Assembly: GCA_013368445.1 (NCBI GenBank)
Contig: JAACJO010000032.1
Location: 124,001-188,000 of the forward strand
Source: Leucocoprinus leucothites
Lineage: Eukaryota; Basidiomycota; Agaricomycetes; Agaricales; Agaricaceae
Reading direction: 5' to 3'
Length of the DNA: 64,000 nucleotides
Numbering within the stretch: the stretch's first letter is position 1; every line of letters begins with the position of its first letter. The translations under genes and the position numbers were made by a program. Below the pieces are notes generated by a model that worked only from the letters and a program-made list of their open reading frames with translations, was not told the origin of the DNA and searched no databases. Positions 21,816 through 34,025 of this stretch are shown piece after piece.

Positions 21816-24800
21816 ATGTCTTCCTCTGGCCCCAACTTTGACAAGCTCAATGCCACCAACTACTCTACCTGGGCAGGCGAGATGCAGGCATGGCTCCAGG
21901 CCTCTGGCCTGTGGAGACTGGTCAAGGGTGAACTCCTAAAGCCTGAGATCCCTTCCCCCACTACCCAAGCCACCTTTGACTCTAGGGAGGCCTGGAATGC
22001 AAAGGCTGACAAGGCTGCTGGCTGGCTATATCTCATGGTAGAACCGGACCAGAGGGTTCACTTCACTGATAGGGATGATCCTGTCAAGATGTGGACAGAT
22101 TTGCAAGCTGTGCACCTCCAGAGGCATCCTGGCACTCGTTTTAATGCCTATGATGACCTCTTCAACATCAGGAAGGCTGAGGACGAGTCCCTGCAGTCCC
22201 TCATCAACAGGGTGGAGGAGAGCATGAAGCAAATCCAAAATCTTCGCCCTGATGACTTTGACCTCAAAGGCCTGGATGAGGAGCTCACTTCTATGGCTCT
22301 AATCCGAGCCCTGCCCACTGAGGAGTACTCCTCTTTCATTTCCTCTCTCCTCCTCAAGGACAAACTTGACAAGGCTGCTGTGCATCAGGCCTTTGTCACT
22401 GAGGACACCCAACGTCACAGGAGGGCCATAGACCTTCCCTCTTCCTCCTCTGCGCTTTCTGCTGCCTCCAGAGGCTTCAAAATGGCGAAATCGACCGATC
22501 CATGTAGCTGGTGTCACAAAACTGGTCATACAGAGGCCAAATGCTGGAGAAAGGACAAGGATCGCCTCAAAGCTCAAGAGGACACTCAGAACGCACACCA
22601 TCATTGGTTCAAGAAATATACCCCCTGTCGCATACCAATCAGATTAGCAGACAACTCTGTCATATATTCAGCTGGGATGGGTTCAGTGGTCTTTCACCCT
22701 GTTATGGGCAGAAAAATGGCTGGAGCGGTCGAGTTTTCACGTGTACTGCATGTTCCGGACCTCCGGAGTAATCTCCTGTCTCGTTTATACCTCACACGAA
22801 ATAAGGGGTTCAATATATCGATTTCCTCGCATTCTATGGCCTTTAGACTCAAGGGAGAGACTCTCTTCACTGCCTCCATTGATTCCACCAACTCTGCTGT
22901 CCTCAATGGCACTACCATCGCTTCTGAGACTGCTTTTAGCATCTCCACACTTCCTGCTGACCTCTCACTCTGGCACCGTCACTTTGCACACCATAATTAT
23001 GCTGATGTGAAGAAGATGATATAGCAGGAACTGGTTACTGGCCTCAAAATCGACTCCTCAGCTCAGCCTGATGCAGTTTGCAAGCCCTGCCTTGCTGGAA
23101 AGATGCACTCCCTTCCTTTCCTGCCCTCAGCCAACCACAATCGTTCCCCACTCGAGTTGGTGCACTCAGACCTCCATGGACCGCTCCCAGTGCCTACCCA
23201 CAGTGGCTACAAGTACTGGATGACGTTTATTGACGATTCTACGCGTTTTCAAGCTGTCTACCTGCTTAGGGCCAAGTCAGAAGCCTTTGAAGCATTCAAG
23301 GAGTACAAGGCTTGGGCAGAGAACCAGCTAGGAGCGAAAATTCGCACTCTACAGGATGATAAAGGTGGTGAATACATGTCCAACGCATTTTTGCAGTTTA
23401 CCAAGGACTGTGGCATTGAGAGGCGTCATTCCACTCGCAACAGGCCCCAGCAGAACGGCCTAGCTGAGAGAGCCAACAGGACTATGGGGGAACGCATTAC
23501 AGCCATGTTAGCAGAGTCTGGACTCCCTCCCTCATTCTGGGGCCACTATATTGCTTCTATGGTCCATGTGTGGAATAGACTTCCTACAGCTCCTCTCCCC
23601 AACACTACACCCTTCCAGGCATTTTTCAAGCGCAAACCAGACGTTTCCCACCTCAGGGTATGGGGGTGCACTGCCTATGTGCATATACAGCGAGATAAGC
23701 GCAATTCCTTACAGCCTCATGTCGAAAAATGCGTTTTTATTGGTTATCCAACTGGCTACAAGGGCTGGCTGTTTTACAACCCCACCACTCGCCAAATTCG
23801 CATTTCTGAGCGAGCTGACTTTAATGAGAGGTACTTTCCATGTCTCACAGGCTCCAAATGCGACGATGTGCCGTCTTTTGCGCCCCCTAGACCTCCAGCA
23901 CCTCCTCAATCTTCAAGTAGCTTTTCTCCACCTTTTCCTCCACTTCCTCCATCCTCTGGCTTTCCACTGCTCTCAGATGAAGGGGGTGATGTTGACCAGC
24001 CTCCAGAACATCGATCTGAGGCTCCTGAGCCACCTAGAGTGCCAGCTCGGACCCAGCAGCCCCCAGAGTCTCCCAGTCACTCTCCCAAGTCTGAGGAGCG
24101 ATCCCTGCCTCCCAGTCCATCTGTAGAGCCCTCTGATGCTCCAGAGACTCCCAAGGCTGGTCCTAGTGTTCCTCTTTGATCTGGTGACTCCCCATCGGAC
24201 TCTGATGATTCTGACATCTCCTATGCCACTCCTATTGGTCCAGCACCTCCCAGAACGCCTCCTCAGGTTCCTACACCACTTGCGCAGCCCCCACGGCCTC
24301 AGCGACGCTCCACACGACCTCCAGCACCCAGGACAGCCTACTGGCTACTGGGGAAACCTCTGCTCTTCCCTCCAAAGGACCAGGAGCAAGGAAACTATGT
24401 TGATGCTGACTATGAGGTTGTAGAGTTTGCTGGAAGTGTTTCTGGGCCTGATCCCCGCAACTACAAGGTTGCTATGAAGGCCCCGGATGCTGACAAGTGG
24501 AGAGAAGCCTGCAACACCGAAATTTTGACTCTAATCGCAAATGGGACCTGGGAGCTTGTTGAGCTACCTCCTGGGGCCAAAATCATTGAGTCTGGCTGGG
24601 TTTTCAAGTTGAAACTCAACCCAGACCAGTCTATTGAGCGCTATCGCTCTAGGCTTGTTGCAAAGGGCTATTCCCAGCGTCCTGGCTATGACTACACTGA
24701 GGTTTTTGCCCCTACATTTCGTCCTGCATCCCTGCGCCTTATTATAGCTTTGGCAGCCAAGGAAGGCTTCAAAATGCAATCTGTGGATATCTCCTCTGCA

Positions 24801-25172
24801 TTCACCTATGGAGAGCTGGATGAGGACATTTACATGAGGCAGCCTGAAGGATATCACCAGGGAGGCCCAAACGTCGTTTGCAAGCTGCACAAATCGCTCT
24901 ATGGCCTCAAACAGTCAGCCAAGCAGTGGAACAAGAAGCTACACACTGTGCTTGATTCCCTGGGTTTTAAACGACTCCAGAGCGACAGTTCCATCTACAT
25001 CTACTCCAAGGGTGAAGTGAAGGTCATAGTGCCTGTTTTCATCGATGATATCACCCTTGTTTCGAAGAATGATGCTGCCATGGATGCCACAGTTCTGGAG
25101 CTGCAGAAACACTTCAAATTGCGCGATTTGGGAGCCACTACATTTCTCCTCTCTGTCCAGGTCAAGCATTGA
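21816..25172 (+). pseudogene. gag-pol: Copia gag-pol: gag, CCHC, integrase, partial RT (two nonsense codons)
   Basis: ATG 21816. Gag of the UBN2/retrotran_gag type (LNATNYSTWAGEMQAWLQASGLW) with knuckle CSWCHKTGHTEAKC near 22510. The protease is present only as its C-terminal half (IPIRLADNSVIYSAGMGSVVF); the segment that should hold the catalytic Asp is missing in frame. Integrase: HRHFAHHNY..CKPC zinc finger, then VHSDLHG, DDKGGEY and QQNGLAERANRT (D, D, E). RT: WREACNTEI, VDISSAFTYGELDEDIYM, FIDDITLVSK, ending at LSVQVKH. Stops: TAG 23022-23024 and TGA 24177-24179. RNase H absent. Confidence 0.92.
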
Positions 25173-25432
25173 TTTGTTGATGTGTGAAGTTAGAGTTGAT
25201 GCAGAGGTTGCTTAGTCAGTTGTAGATCACCTAACTGGATGTTCAACTCTCCTGTGGACGCTTTCTTGACTCTCAGTCATTTACAGTTGTCCACAGGTGA
25301 GTACAAGTCTCTATCTTGTTAATATAGTCATTTACAGTTGTCCACAGATTCCTGTGTGAGTTGTGAGCTCCCTGGGCAATTTCTCTGGTTTCTAGGACCT
25401 CCCACATGTCCCCTGTGTGTCACCTTCTAACA
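25168..25432 (+). repeat. 3' LTR of the copia element, first 37 bases deleted
   Basis: Aligns to 21147-21411. Differences: G to A, C to T, and two CG to TG. Its end CTAACA at 25432 is followed by the GTACC target duplicate. Confidence 0.92.
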
Positions 25433-25733
25433 GTACCTGCCTCAATGCATCCCCCAACCCCGTCACTTCATTGCTGGGGCCACACATGCATGTAAGCTTA
25501 CTGTTAGAGGTCTGCAAGTTGGACTTTAGTTTCATTTTGTTACTATGCCACGTTTCTTTGCCGTCAAGTAATGTACTGTATTCGGACAGGACTCTATATA
25601 TTCCCGTCTTTGTAGTGTTTGGCTTAGGTAGTGGTACTTAGGTCCTGTACTATGTTGGCGGGCGCGGACTGCGACCAGGCACCATGTAATAAATCATCGA
25701 TTTGAATAAATAAAAAAAAGGAGGAAAATGGCT

Positions 25734-25793
25734 TTGGCAATGCCGATGCGAATGGAGTAGAGCTCAGCATCCGTGGATGAAGCCTGACCGCTT
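25734..25793 (-). pseudogene. L-3 ORF2 sliver between two insertions
   Basis: Sixty bases of RNase H coding sequence (the STDAELYSIRIGIAKA region) left between G1-3 and G2-3. It bridges 19109 and 28101 and proves both elements hit the same LINE copy. Confidence 0.85.
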
Positions 25794-28087
25794 CATCCCT
25801 CCTTGACCTCTTACCACCACCATCAAAAGTTGGTGTTTGATTAGACGTCTAGTTTTCATCGTATTTCTACCTGTTCTACATGGGTAAATGAAAGTCTAAG
25901 GCTAACCAGCCACCGCCCTGCTCCACCGAGTCCATCAATGCCTCCGACGACGAGCTCAACATCCCCAAGATGTCCGAGGACAAACATCTCGACCCCTATG
26001 ACAACCCACTCAACGTGCGTGGGTTCTTCGGTCCCTCCCAGGCTGACGTCTCGTCGCCTGGCCCCTCCCAGTTGATGGCTGACGTCCCATCGCCATCGCC
26101 TGCCCCTCCAGTGGCTGACGTCCCGTCATCACTCCATCCCTACACCGTGGGTACACGCACCTTTGTGCCCATCACACCTCCCCCTGTGGCACCCGTGTCA
26201 GTGTCCTCCTCCAAGGGAAGGAAGAAGGAGCTCACTCTGAGGCTCGCCCTCAACAAACTCATATCCTTCCTTAAGTGGTTGGATACCATTGAAGACCCTG
26301 ATGAAATCCTGGTCAACGACATGCAAGGCATGGTTACTTGTCTAGCCAAGGCCTCGAGTGCATTCGCCAAGGAGCTGCACATGGGCAGCATGTTGGTTAC
26401 CTCGAACTCTCTCAATGCTCAAGGCTGGGAGACGTTCGCTGATTTCTTGGGGGCTTCGGCCAGAGATTCTCGACCGCGCCCTCCCCTAAAGCGACGCGCG
26501 TCGCCCACGAGGCGACCCATGGATCCACTGACTCAGCGGGTCCACATGACATAGACATGGGCTCTCCCAAGGCGCCCACTTTACCGCCCCCGGATCGTCG
26601 GCCCGCCCCGGCCCGTCCCTCCCTACTGCCCAAGCCGACGCCTGTGAAGGCCCGTGCTAGTGGCAAGACGCCCACTCAAGCGCCCCCCGCTCCTAAGCAA
26701 GCGCCCATCCCACCCTCGGTGGCTAAGAAGTCGTTCACTGAGGTTGCACGTACCCCGGCATCTGTGGCAGCACTTATAAAGCTTGCCCAGTCCCACCCCA
26801 CCCTCAAGCCCAATCGCGTCGCCACAATGCATCAGGCTGCCCTCGCTGATGCGCCTTCTGCAAAGAAGCCGTGCATGACCACGTCGGGTCCCACCCGATG
26901 CCAACTCTTCCTTGATTTCACTGGCAATGCCAGTGATATCTCCTACCTCCACCACAAGGCCATGTGCCTCCTCAACGACTCCCTCACTCGCATGAAGAGC
27001 TCTCTTTGTGTTGAGAACATTGCCAAGGCGTACGACACTATTTCATTGTACACCAGCTCCATCACCACCGATGCCGAGGCATCGGTGATCGAGTCCGCCC
27101 TCCCATCAGCCTTCACCACCCCATTCGATTTGAAGACGAAACGACCCAAGTCCAGATCTTACCTCAAGATCTTGGACGTCCCTTACTACACAAGTGGCAT
27201 CCGTACCACTCCTCAACATGTCACTGACCGTATGCGTGTGTCTCCTTTCAAGGAGACATTCACAAACATATCCTCCGTGCACATTATGTGCAACTCTGCC
27301 AAGGCCAACACCGCCACCATTTGGGTCGACCTCTGGGATTCTCAGTCCGGCGCTAACACCAAGCGCCTGGTTGGCAAATACCTCAACTTCGACGGTGTGC
27401 AGTCTATGATCAAGGCCACACGCACTCACCCCGGAACCCCCCAGTGTCAATGATGCTGGCGTTGGGGCCACACTACCACCACCTGTTGCAACTGCGCTCT
27501 CAGGTGTTCACAATGCGGTGGGCCACATCAGTCCGAGAATCACCGCACCACCTCCTCCTGCTGTAAGGGGTCACTGAAGGCCAACCCCCCCATCCAGCCC
27601 ACACCCACCAGGGATCCCTGTCCCCACATCAAGTGCGTCAACTGCGGCAAGGAACATGCTGCAACTGACCACAAGTGCGTGTTCTGGCGCCACCGATTTG
27701 ATCGGGATTGGCTGCAAAGTCATTCTGGTCCTGCCAGTCGGTCCCGGGCCTAGGGGGAGCTCCCTAGTGTCAACGTATCATCCCCCATCCATCGCCAGTC
27801 GCCGGATTGGCTCCCACCAACCTCAAGGCCTGCCTCCTGTTGCAGTGATATCGGTATTTGTTTCGCATCTTTGTATTTGTTACATGCCTAGCCCCCTTCT
27901 GCTGTCATCTCATGTATTGTTTCAGACAGGACTATTATATATTCCCAGTTGTTTACTTGTGTGTAGTCGGTAGCGGTATCGGTTCCATGTAGTAGATAGT
28001 CGGGCGTGGACTGCTATCGCACACCGCGTTATAAATTGGCGACCCCTGCGGGGTCACTTTGACATAAAAAAAAAAAAAAAAAAAAAA
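25794..28087 (+). mobile_element. G2-3: full-length gag-only retroposon
   Basis: 5' end CATCCCTCCTTGACC; 3' hairpin GCGACCCC-TGC-GGGGTCAC near 28038-28056, then an A-run of about 24. TSD AGCCTGACCGCTT at 25781-25793 against AGCCCAACCGCTT at 28088-28100 (11 of 13, transitions), inside L-3. Confidence 0.9.
25880..27753 (+). pseudogene. G2-3 gag (decayed)
   Basis: ATG 25880, then TGA as codon 4 (MGK-stop-KSK; relatives have CGA). Conserved HLDPYDNPLNVRGFFGP block, KKELTLRLALNKLISFLKWLDT helices, a frameshift near 26455, then GSPKAPTLPPPDRRPAPARP linker, FTEVARTPASVAALIKLAQS, QLFLDFTGNASDISYLHHKAM, SRSYLKILDVPYYTSGIRTT, IWVDLWDSQSGAN. TGA 27451-27453 falls in the first knuckle; two further knuckles follow, ending FWRHRFDRDWLQSH. 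Stop TAG 27751-27753. Confidence 0.8.
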
Positions 28088-28100
28088 AGCCCAACCGCTT

Positions 28101-31100
28101 GCCTGTTTTGCATGAAACACTTGTCGTCCGCCGCAATATAGATGTGCTGCCGAAACTGCCTGAAGAGAACCTACAAGGGGAACAGAGGCATCAGTGATGA
28201 CTGAAATACAATTATGATTCGAAGAAGAGGAGGAATAAACCGAGTCGAGAGACGAAACATGTTTGTACATTTTGTGTTTGTCCAAGCGATTACAGGGATG
28301 GAAATGAATGGAATCAGGAAAAATGTCCATAAGACAAGAACCAGGCTTTGATTCAAGAGAAAAGGGGGGAAAAGAATCAGAAAGATGAGGGAGAAAACTA
28401 TCTACATCAATAATGGGGCCTTTTACTTTAGCTTTTTTGGCCGGAGTGAGAAGGCAAAGCGATTGGGGATGAGGAGAGGAATTAAGGGAAAATCGGTCAG
28501 ATAAAAGAGAACGTAACGCATGATTAGAGGGTAAAGTGGAAACTCGATACGATGAATGAATTGCTAGTTTACGTAAATGGAGATGAATGGGAATGAGACC
28601 AGCAATACTTTCAGCACCACCGGATGGAGATGTACAGAAGGTGCCTGTGATCCATATAGCGGTGCGCCTTTGCATGGACAATAGGGATTTGAGTAGTGCT
28701 TTATTACGAGCACCTTCAAAGTACCAGAGTCAAAAGCCATATGTTGCTACTGGGACAACGCATGACCTATATAGAAGCCGTTTCTGGAGGGGAAGGAGGC
28801 TGCGGGTAGAGTTACCTAGCATACCCATAGCTTTCACAGTGGATAATGCCTTGGTAGAGTAGTAACAAACGTGCTCCTGGAATGAAAGTCGATGGTCGAA
28901 GTAAAATCCCAAATATCGCCAGAAGCATTTAGGATGAAGGATGGGGCCGCCAACTTCAGACAAGTCTAGAGGGGGATTTGAATCGTTGTGGCGACGAGAG
29001 AAGTGGAAGACTTCAGATTTGTCGTGTTCTACGACTAATCCAAGGTCAGTGCATATGGAGTTAATGATAGAGTAAGCTGCTTTAAGGGAAGAGGTTGTGT
29101 CAGTGTAGTTCTTCGCTTGAGATATACAAAGCCCATCATCAACAAACGATAAGAGAGAGGAAGGGATAGACTGTAATTGAGCGCATTGTTCGAACATGAA
29201 CATAAGAGGCGCCAGATAAAGCGCCGATAATATAGGTGAAAGAGCCAAACCTTGCCCTACACCAACATCTGCGTCATGGGCGTCAGATAGAAAGGTATTC
29301 CACATATACTGAGTCGATCGACCTGTGAGGTAATGAGAGAAGAATTTAACGAGCTCAGGGCGAACCCTTGGCGTCGTAGGATGTCAGTGAGAATTTCGTG
29401 GTTAAGGGAAGGGAAAAATTGGGCTATGTCAAAAGCACAAATGCTCATGATCATACCTTTGGCCCAACCAGCCCGAATGATGTGTGTGAGGAAAACACCA
29501 GCATCCTCAGTCGACCGCTGAATAACTCCACCCATTTGGTTTGGATGAAGGACATTTAGAGATACCGCTTTGAATTGCATGCATCGTGCAATCATTTTTT
29601 CCAAAAGTTTGCCTAAAGTGTTAAGTAGTACAATGGGGCGGAAAGATTTGGGGGTATCATATGCCAGTTTATTCAGCTTGGGAATGATGATGGAGACCGA
29701 GTCTTTGAAATGACTCAGCCAATGAGAGAGACGTACGCACGCATTAGCAATAAGTATAATGTTCTTCAAGCAATCGTTATGAGCAACGATAGACTTCAGG
29801 TGTTTCCATGTAACATGGTCAGGTCCGGGCGCTGAGGAGTTAGCGCAGGATTGTAGGGATTGGGAGAGTTCAAGGGCAGAAAAGTTTGCCCAGGATCAAG
29901 AAGAAAGGGTTTTCATTTCATTTAGAATTTGAAGGCTTACTGGATGGCCCGATGCAGAATTGTATGACAAGTAGAGCGCATTCCACAAGTCTGGAAGGTC
30001 GTTACAAGGACATCCTTGGTATCAAATGCCCTCGATGGCAGGGAGTTTCCGTTGTTTGATCCACTCCATAAGGTCCCAAGGTCGTTTATTGTTGGAGGCA
30101 ATTTCATGAATATGCTCATCGAAGAAAGAGCGCTTAGCAGTACGTGTGGCCATTCTAAACGCTCGCCAGTCCTTTCGGTTTTTCGATTTTCGATACGCAA
30201 TCAGAGTTTCAGAACAGTGAAGAGTCCACCATTCTTTCGACCAGTTAGTGATCCATACAGTTTTAGAGTTCGAATTCCAAGACTTGGATATAATACTAGA
30301 GATAGAAAGGGAAATGTTGTCCAAACATGAAGTGGAATGAATGTTCGAACAATTTAAAGCCGCAAGATGCTCTGAGACCTGAGAAATAAAAGCGGTCTCT
30401 TCATCGCTATCTTTTGGGAGTACATGCTTTTTATAATTGATGTAATCAGGGCGAATTGGAAGATCCATAAGCAAAGGTGCGTGATCCGAGGGTAGTCTTG
30501 AATTTACATCGATGATATGTGAAGTAGAAATGTTTGCACAAAAAATGAGATCGATAACCATGTTATCATGATTTACAATGGACGAGAAATGGGTTGGGGA
30601 AAAAACGGTCGGTGTAGACCTAGAAAGATTGAAACAATCCACTAACTCCGTTAGAGTTATGGCGGACTGAGGGACATGGGAGGCTAAAGGATCCCATTCT
30701 GGGGAACAACAGTTGAAGTCGCCTCCCATGTATATTATATTGGGAATATCAATGAAATTTGTAGAGAGGAAATTTATCACCGATGATGACGAGTCAGAAT
30801 ATATGTTGAGGAAATGAATATAGTTACCCCTGTTAAATAAACCTAGGATTTGAATATCGCAATGGTTTACCCACTCTTGTCGAAGAATAGGTCTCATACG
30901 AGATAATCATCTGTGAACGTAAGTTAAAGTACGTGGACAAGGGTCGTTGGGCTTGGTAGGCCGAGCCATACACAGCCACTCCGGGTGTATAGGGGCACCT
31001 ATGACATCATCCCCTTCAGGGTTAGTTATAGAAGGTGCTTTACGAATGTGGTTCCAGGGAGGTTCCTGTAGAAAAATAATGTCAAAGTCCAGCTTCCTGG

Positions 31101-31191
31101 ACTCAAGAATGGTATCAACTAGGGCATAGGATCATCCCACGTTCTGCGAATATATACGAACAGACAAAATATGGTTGTTCTTACCGGACAT
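28101..31191 (-). pseudogene. L-3 ORF2, main segment: endonuclease and RT
   Basis: ATG at 31191, two bases after the ORF1 stop. APE-type endonuclease signatures IIFLQEPPWNH, GGDFNCCSPEWD and SDHAPLL; then RT with IIPKLNKLAYDTPKSFRPIVLLNTLGK, CAFDIAQFFPSLNHE, GQGLALSPILSALYLAP and FVDDGLCIS, and the RNase H start VITDASVPL with CGA at 28124-28126. Stops and frameshifts occur near 31130, 30900, 30019, 29900 and 29300. It continues in 25734-25793 and 18308-19109. Confidence 0.85.
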
Positions 31192-31193
31192 AT

Positions 31194-33946
31194 TTAAATG
31201 GCAACTCCGCCACCGGAGCAATTGGAATTAGCACGAACCGCATGTGCAGTGCGTGATTCGGCAGCTTTGTTAGAGTGCCAGGTCCAGTCGAACCTGTTTC
31301 TCCAAAATGGACATTTAGTATTGTTAGCATGATGATCGCCTTTGCAATTAAGGCACTTGAAGTTCTCAAAGTGAGGATACGGGATACCATCAGGGGTGGC
31401 ATCACGAAGAGGGTTTGATTTATGATTGGCTTTACAACACCAAGCCATGGTTCGGTGATTCTCAACACGATGAGGGCCACCACAGATTTGACAATGTGCA
31501 CCAAGGGCGCAACACGCATGGGTGGGGTGACCCCACCACCAGCAATTCCTGCACTGTGCCACACCTGGATGCATACTGGTTGCGTGGATAGTACTGATAT
31601 GTCGACCAAAGTTAATAGTACAATTTACCAACGTCTTGGCTTTGGTACCATTTTGAGAATCCTAGATATCAAACCACACAACAGCTATGTCTGACTTAGG
31701 GGACGCTTTCATGACGTGAGGACGGGCAGCAAGGATAACGTTTTCGAACAATGACGATTGGCCAAGGGCTTGTTCGACAAAAGCAGGGGATAGAGGGTTG
31801 GATGAATTAGCTACCCAATAAGGGATGCCAACAATTTTTAGGAATGATTTAGATTGTGGGAGATGAGGCTCAATAGGGATAGCGTCTCCCAGTTGCTAGG
31901 CTTTTTTCAGCCAGGACTTGATGGTGTCAAGGTCACCAGGAGTAGCGACGCCCGAGGTGGTGATAGAAATGCCATTATATGATTCACGGACTGATTCAAT
32001 GCGAAGTTTGGATTGGGCGGCAGTGAGGCCTTGGTTACAGAACTCAGACGCCTTGTTAAAGTCTTTTATGCGGTCGGCAATGATGTTGCCTTCGAAGGGA
32101 ATAAGGACTTGACAGTGTGTAGGGCTGTGTGTAGTCATTTTCGGTTTAGTGCATGGAGCGCCTGTGGTCGATGTCGGTTCGGGAGCTTGGGACTGGGCGT
32201 TACCAAAACCGGCCTTGTACATAGCAAGGACTTTGTCATAAGGAAGTTCAGGGAAGGCAAGTATCATTTCTCGCATTTTAATCCTGTCAATATTGGATGA
32301 AGTAGAATTAGATGAAGTCGGCTGGACACCCTGTCGGGCGGTGTCAGCAAACGACGTCTTCTTGTTGAAGTGTTCCATAAGGGGTTTGATGGATGCCTTA
32401 CGGTCAGGTTGGGGAATGGGATGCGGCATATCAGAGGCGTTATTAGAATTAGGTTTGGACGGCTGAGCCTGGCCATCAGAGGAGGGGCGCCCAACTGAAC
32501 GCTCAAAGTTTCTGTTCCCGTTCCTTGGAGTCACATGGTGGGAAGATGGGGGAGGAGCCCGGGATACTCGGACAGAACCAGCATTAGGTTTAGAAGACGT
32601 GACGTCATTCTTTGCCTTTTGTGGGTTTGACACAGACAAGATGTCATGTGTTTTATCATAAGACGAGACGTCATTATGGGGTATGGGGAGGGTGCCCTCC
32701 AAGGAAGGGGCTTGATCGATATTCATGGTGTCATGATCGATGCGCTCTGTGAGATTAGTTTGCCCGACGACAATGCCAGGTGGAAATCGGGGGGTAGGGA
32801 TGATTGAAGTAGGGGATTTACGTACTTTCTTTCCCTTGCCCTTACCCATAGGAAGGGGGGAAGAGTCAGTCATAGGAATGTCAGGTGGGGGGCTAAGATA
32901 CTGTCTTAGTGCTTCGACGATAGTGAGTCCGCTTTCACCATTGATAGGCAAGCGGTCCCACCCTGAATCGAACATAGATGTTGGTAGACAATAAATGGGT
33001 TCCCCCATTTGGGGAAACCTTGGGTCTTTTTCACCCAGATGTAAGTCCAGGGCAGCTCAATGTTTGAAGAAGTTAGTAGCATACTTAAGTGCCTCAAGCG
33101 CTTTGAAAGCAGCTTCACCGACAAAAATATTTTCTTTGGTGGCTGTGTTGATAAATCCTTAAGATTTGGGAGTTGTGGCTGTGCAGGCCTAGACTCCTGT
33201 GGCTGTGTTCTGATGTCACCAATGACATCATGTATGACGTTAGGTGTGACGTCATTCATACTAGATGAGCCGGCAAAGAAAGTATCTGGAGTGCTGGATG
33301 GCACAGGTTTTGCTGACTCAGCGGATCCATGGATCACATGAGGCAAACTTAAGGTGGGAGGGGGTCCAAAGAACTGAGTGGTAGGTTCCCCATTTCTGAT
33401 AATCCCATCCTCTTGGTCGCTCCACGCGTCTCCGTGAGAGTTCAGATTGAGAGGATCAGGTTTTTTTAACTCACCTATGAATCCCTCACCAAAAGGACAG
33501 AAAGGAATAGGTGATTTGAAGCCATCATAGGCACTCATTGACATCGTCCTTGATATGGCTTTAGGTGTAATATCCAACCGACGAGCATCACGAGCACAAG
33601 CTCGCTTGGCCTGTGATGACAGAGGGGGGGGAGTTCTAGGGGAAGAGTGTAATACTGCATGTGAAAGTGCAGCAGACATGATAATAGGGGAAGAGGGGGT
33701 AGAAGATTCAGATGAATCAGATTCAGTCTCACCACTTTCTTCATCGTCAGAGCCAGCCCTAGATGGGGCAGCAGACTTAGCGTCGTCATGGACAGAATGT
33801 CTAGTTGATTTGATGGAAAGTGCGGGCAACTTAGAGCGATCGCGCTTGTAAGTTGAGACACGTGTTTCAGTGTCAATGATGTTGATAGGGTCCGAAGATG
33901 GTGGAGGGGTACCCTTGAGGTCGACCCAATGCGATGGTTCAGTCAT
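31194..33946 (-). pseudogene. L-3 ORF1 (gag-like, frameshifted)
   Basis: ATG at 33946 (MTEPSHWVDLKGTPPP), the Met shared by all three full-length L copies. Order: Ser/acidic N-terminus, YDGFKSPIPFCPFGEGFIGEL, HVIHGSAESAKP (a block G1/G2 gag also has), helical FSVKLLSKRLRHLS region (frameshift near 33130), Pro-rich linker, QVLIPFEGNIIADRIKDFNKA, SKSFLKIVGIPYW, VVWFDIWDSQNG-type motif (TAG there), then knuckles CRNCWWWGHPTHAC, CQICGGPHRVENH, CLNCKGDHHANNTKC and FWRNRFDWTWH. Ends at TAA 31194-31196, two bases before ORF2. Confidence 0.82.
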
Positions 33947-34025
33947 AGTGGTGTAATTCGTAGTCAATATGTATGTAGACACCATCAAAGAAATTGATGA
34001 TGGTGGTTAGAGGGAAAGGAGGATG

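Larger units (their letters stand above)
21110..25432 (+). mobile_element. Ty1/copia element, internally deleted at its 3' end
   Basis: Inserted in G1-3 with TSD GTACC at 21105-21109 and 25433-25437; LTRs start TG and end CA. gag-pol is one frame with two nonsense codons. The end of RT, all of RNase H and the first 37 bases of the 3' LTR are missing, joined at a short ATTGA overlap (25167-25172). Over the shared 265 LTR bases I count 4 differences, all transitions, so it is the youngest insertion of its chain. Confidence 0.92.
19110..25719 (+). mobile_element. G1-3: full-length gag-only retroposon carrying a copia insertion
   Basis: Segments 19110-21109 and 25433-25719. 5' end CATCCCTCCTTGACC, 3' end AATAAATCATCGA plus an A-rich tail. 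TSD GGAGGGAAATGGCT at 19096-19109 against GGAGGAAAATGGCT at 25720-25733 (13 of 14), inside L-3. The copia element splits its 3' UTR just after the gag stop. Confidence 0.9.
18107..34025 (-). mobile_element. LINE L-3, full length, split by G1-3 and G2-3
   Basis: Segments 18107-19109, 25734-25793 and 28101-34025, about 7 kb of own sequence. Poly(T) at 18107, 5' end CATCCTCCTTTCC at 34025 downward. TSD TCACGAACATGGACC at 18092-18106 and 34026-34040 (15 bp, exact), inside the G1-2 gag. Confidence 0.92.
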
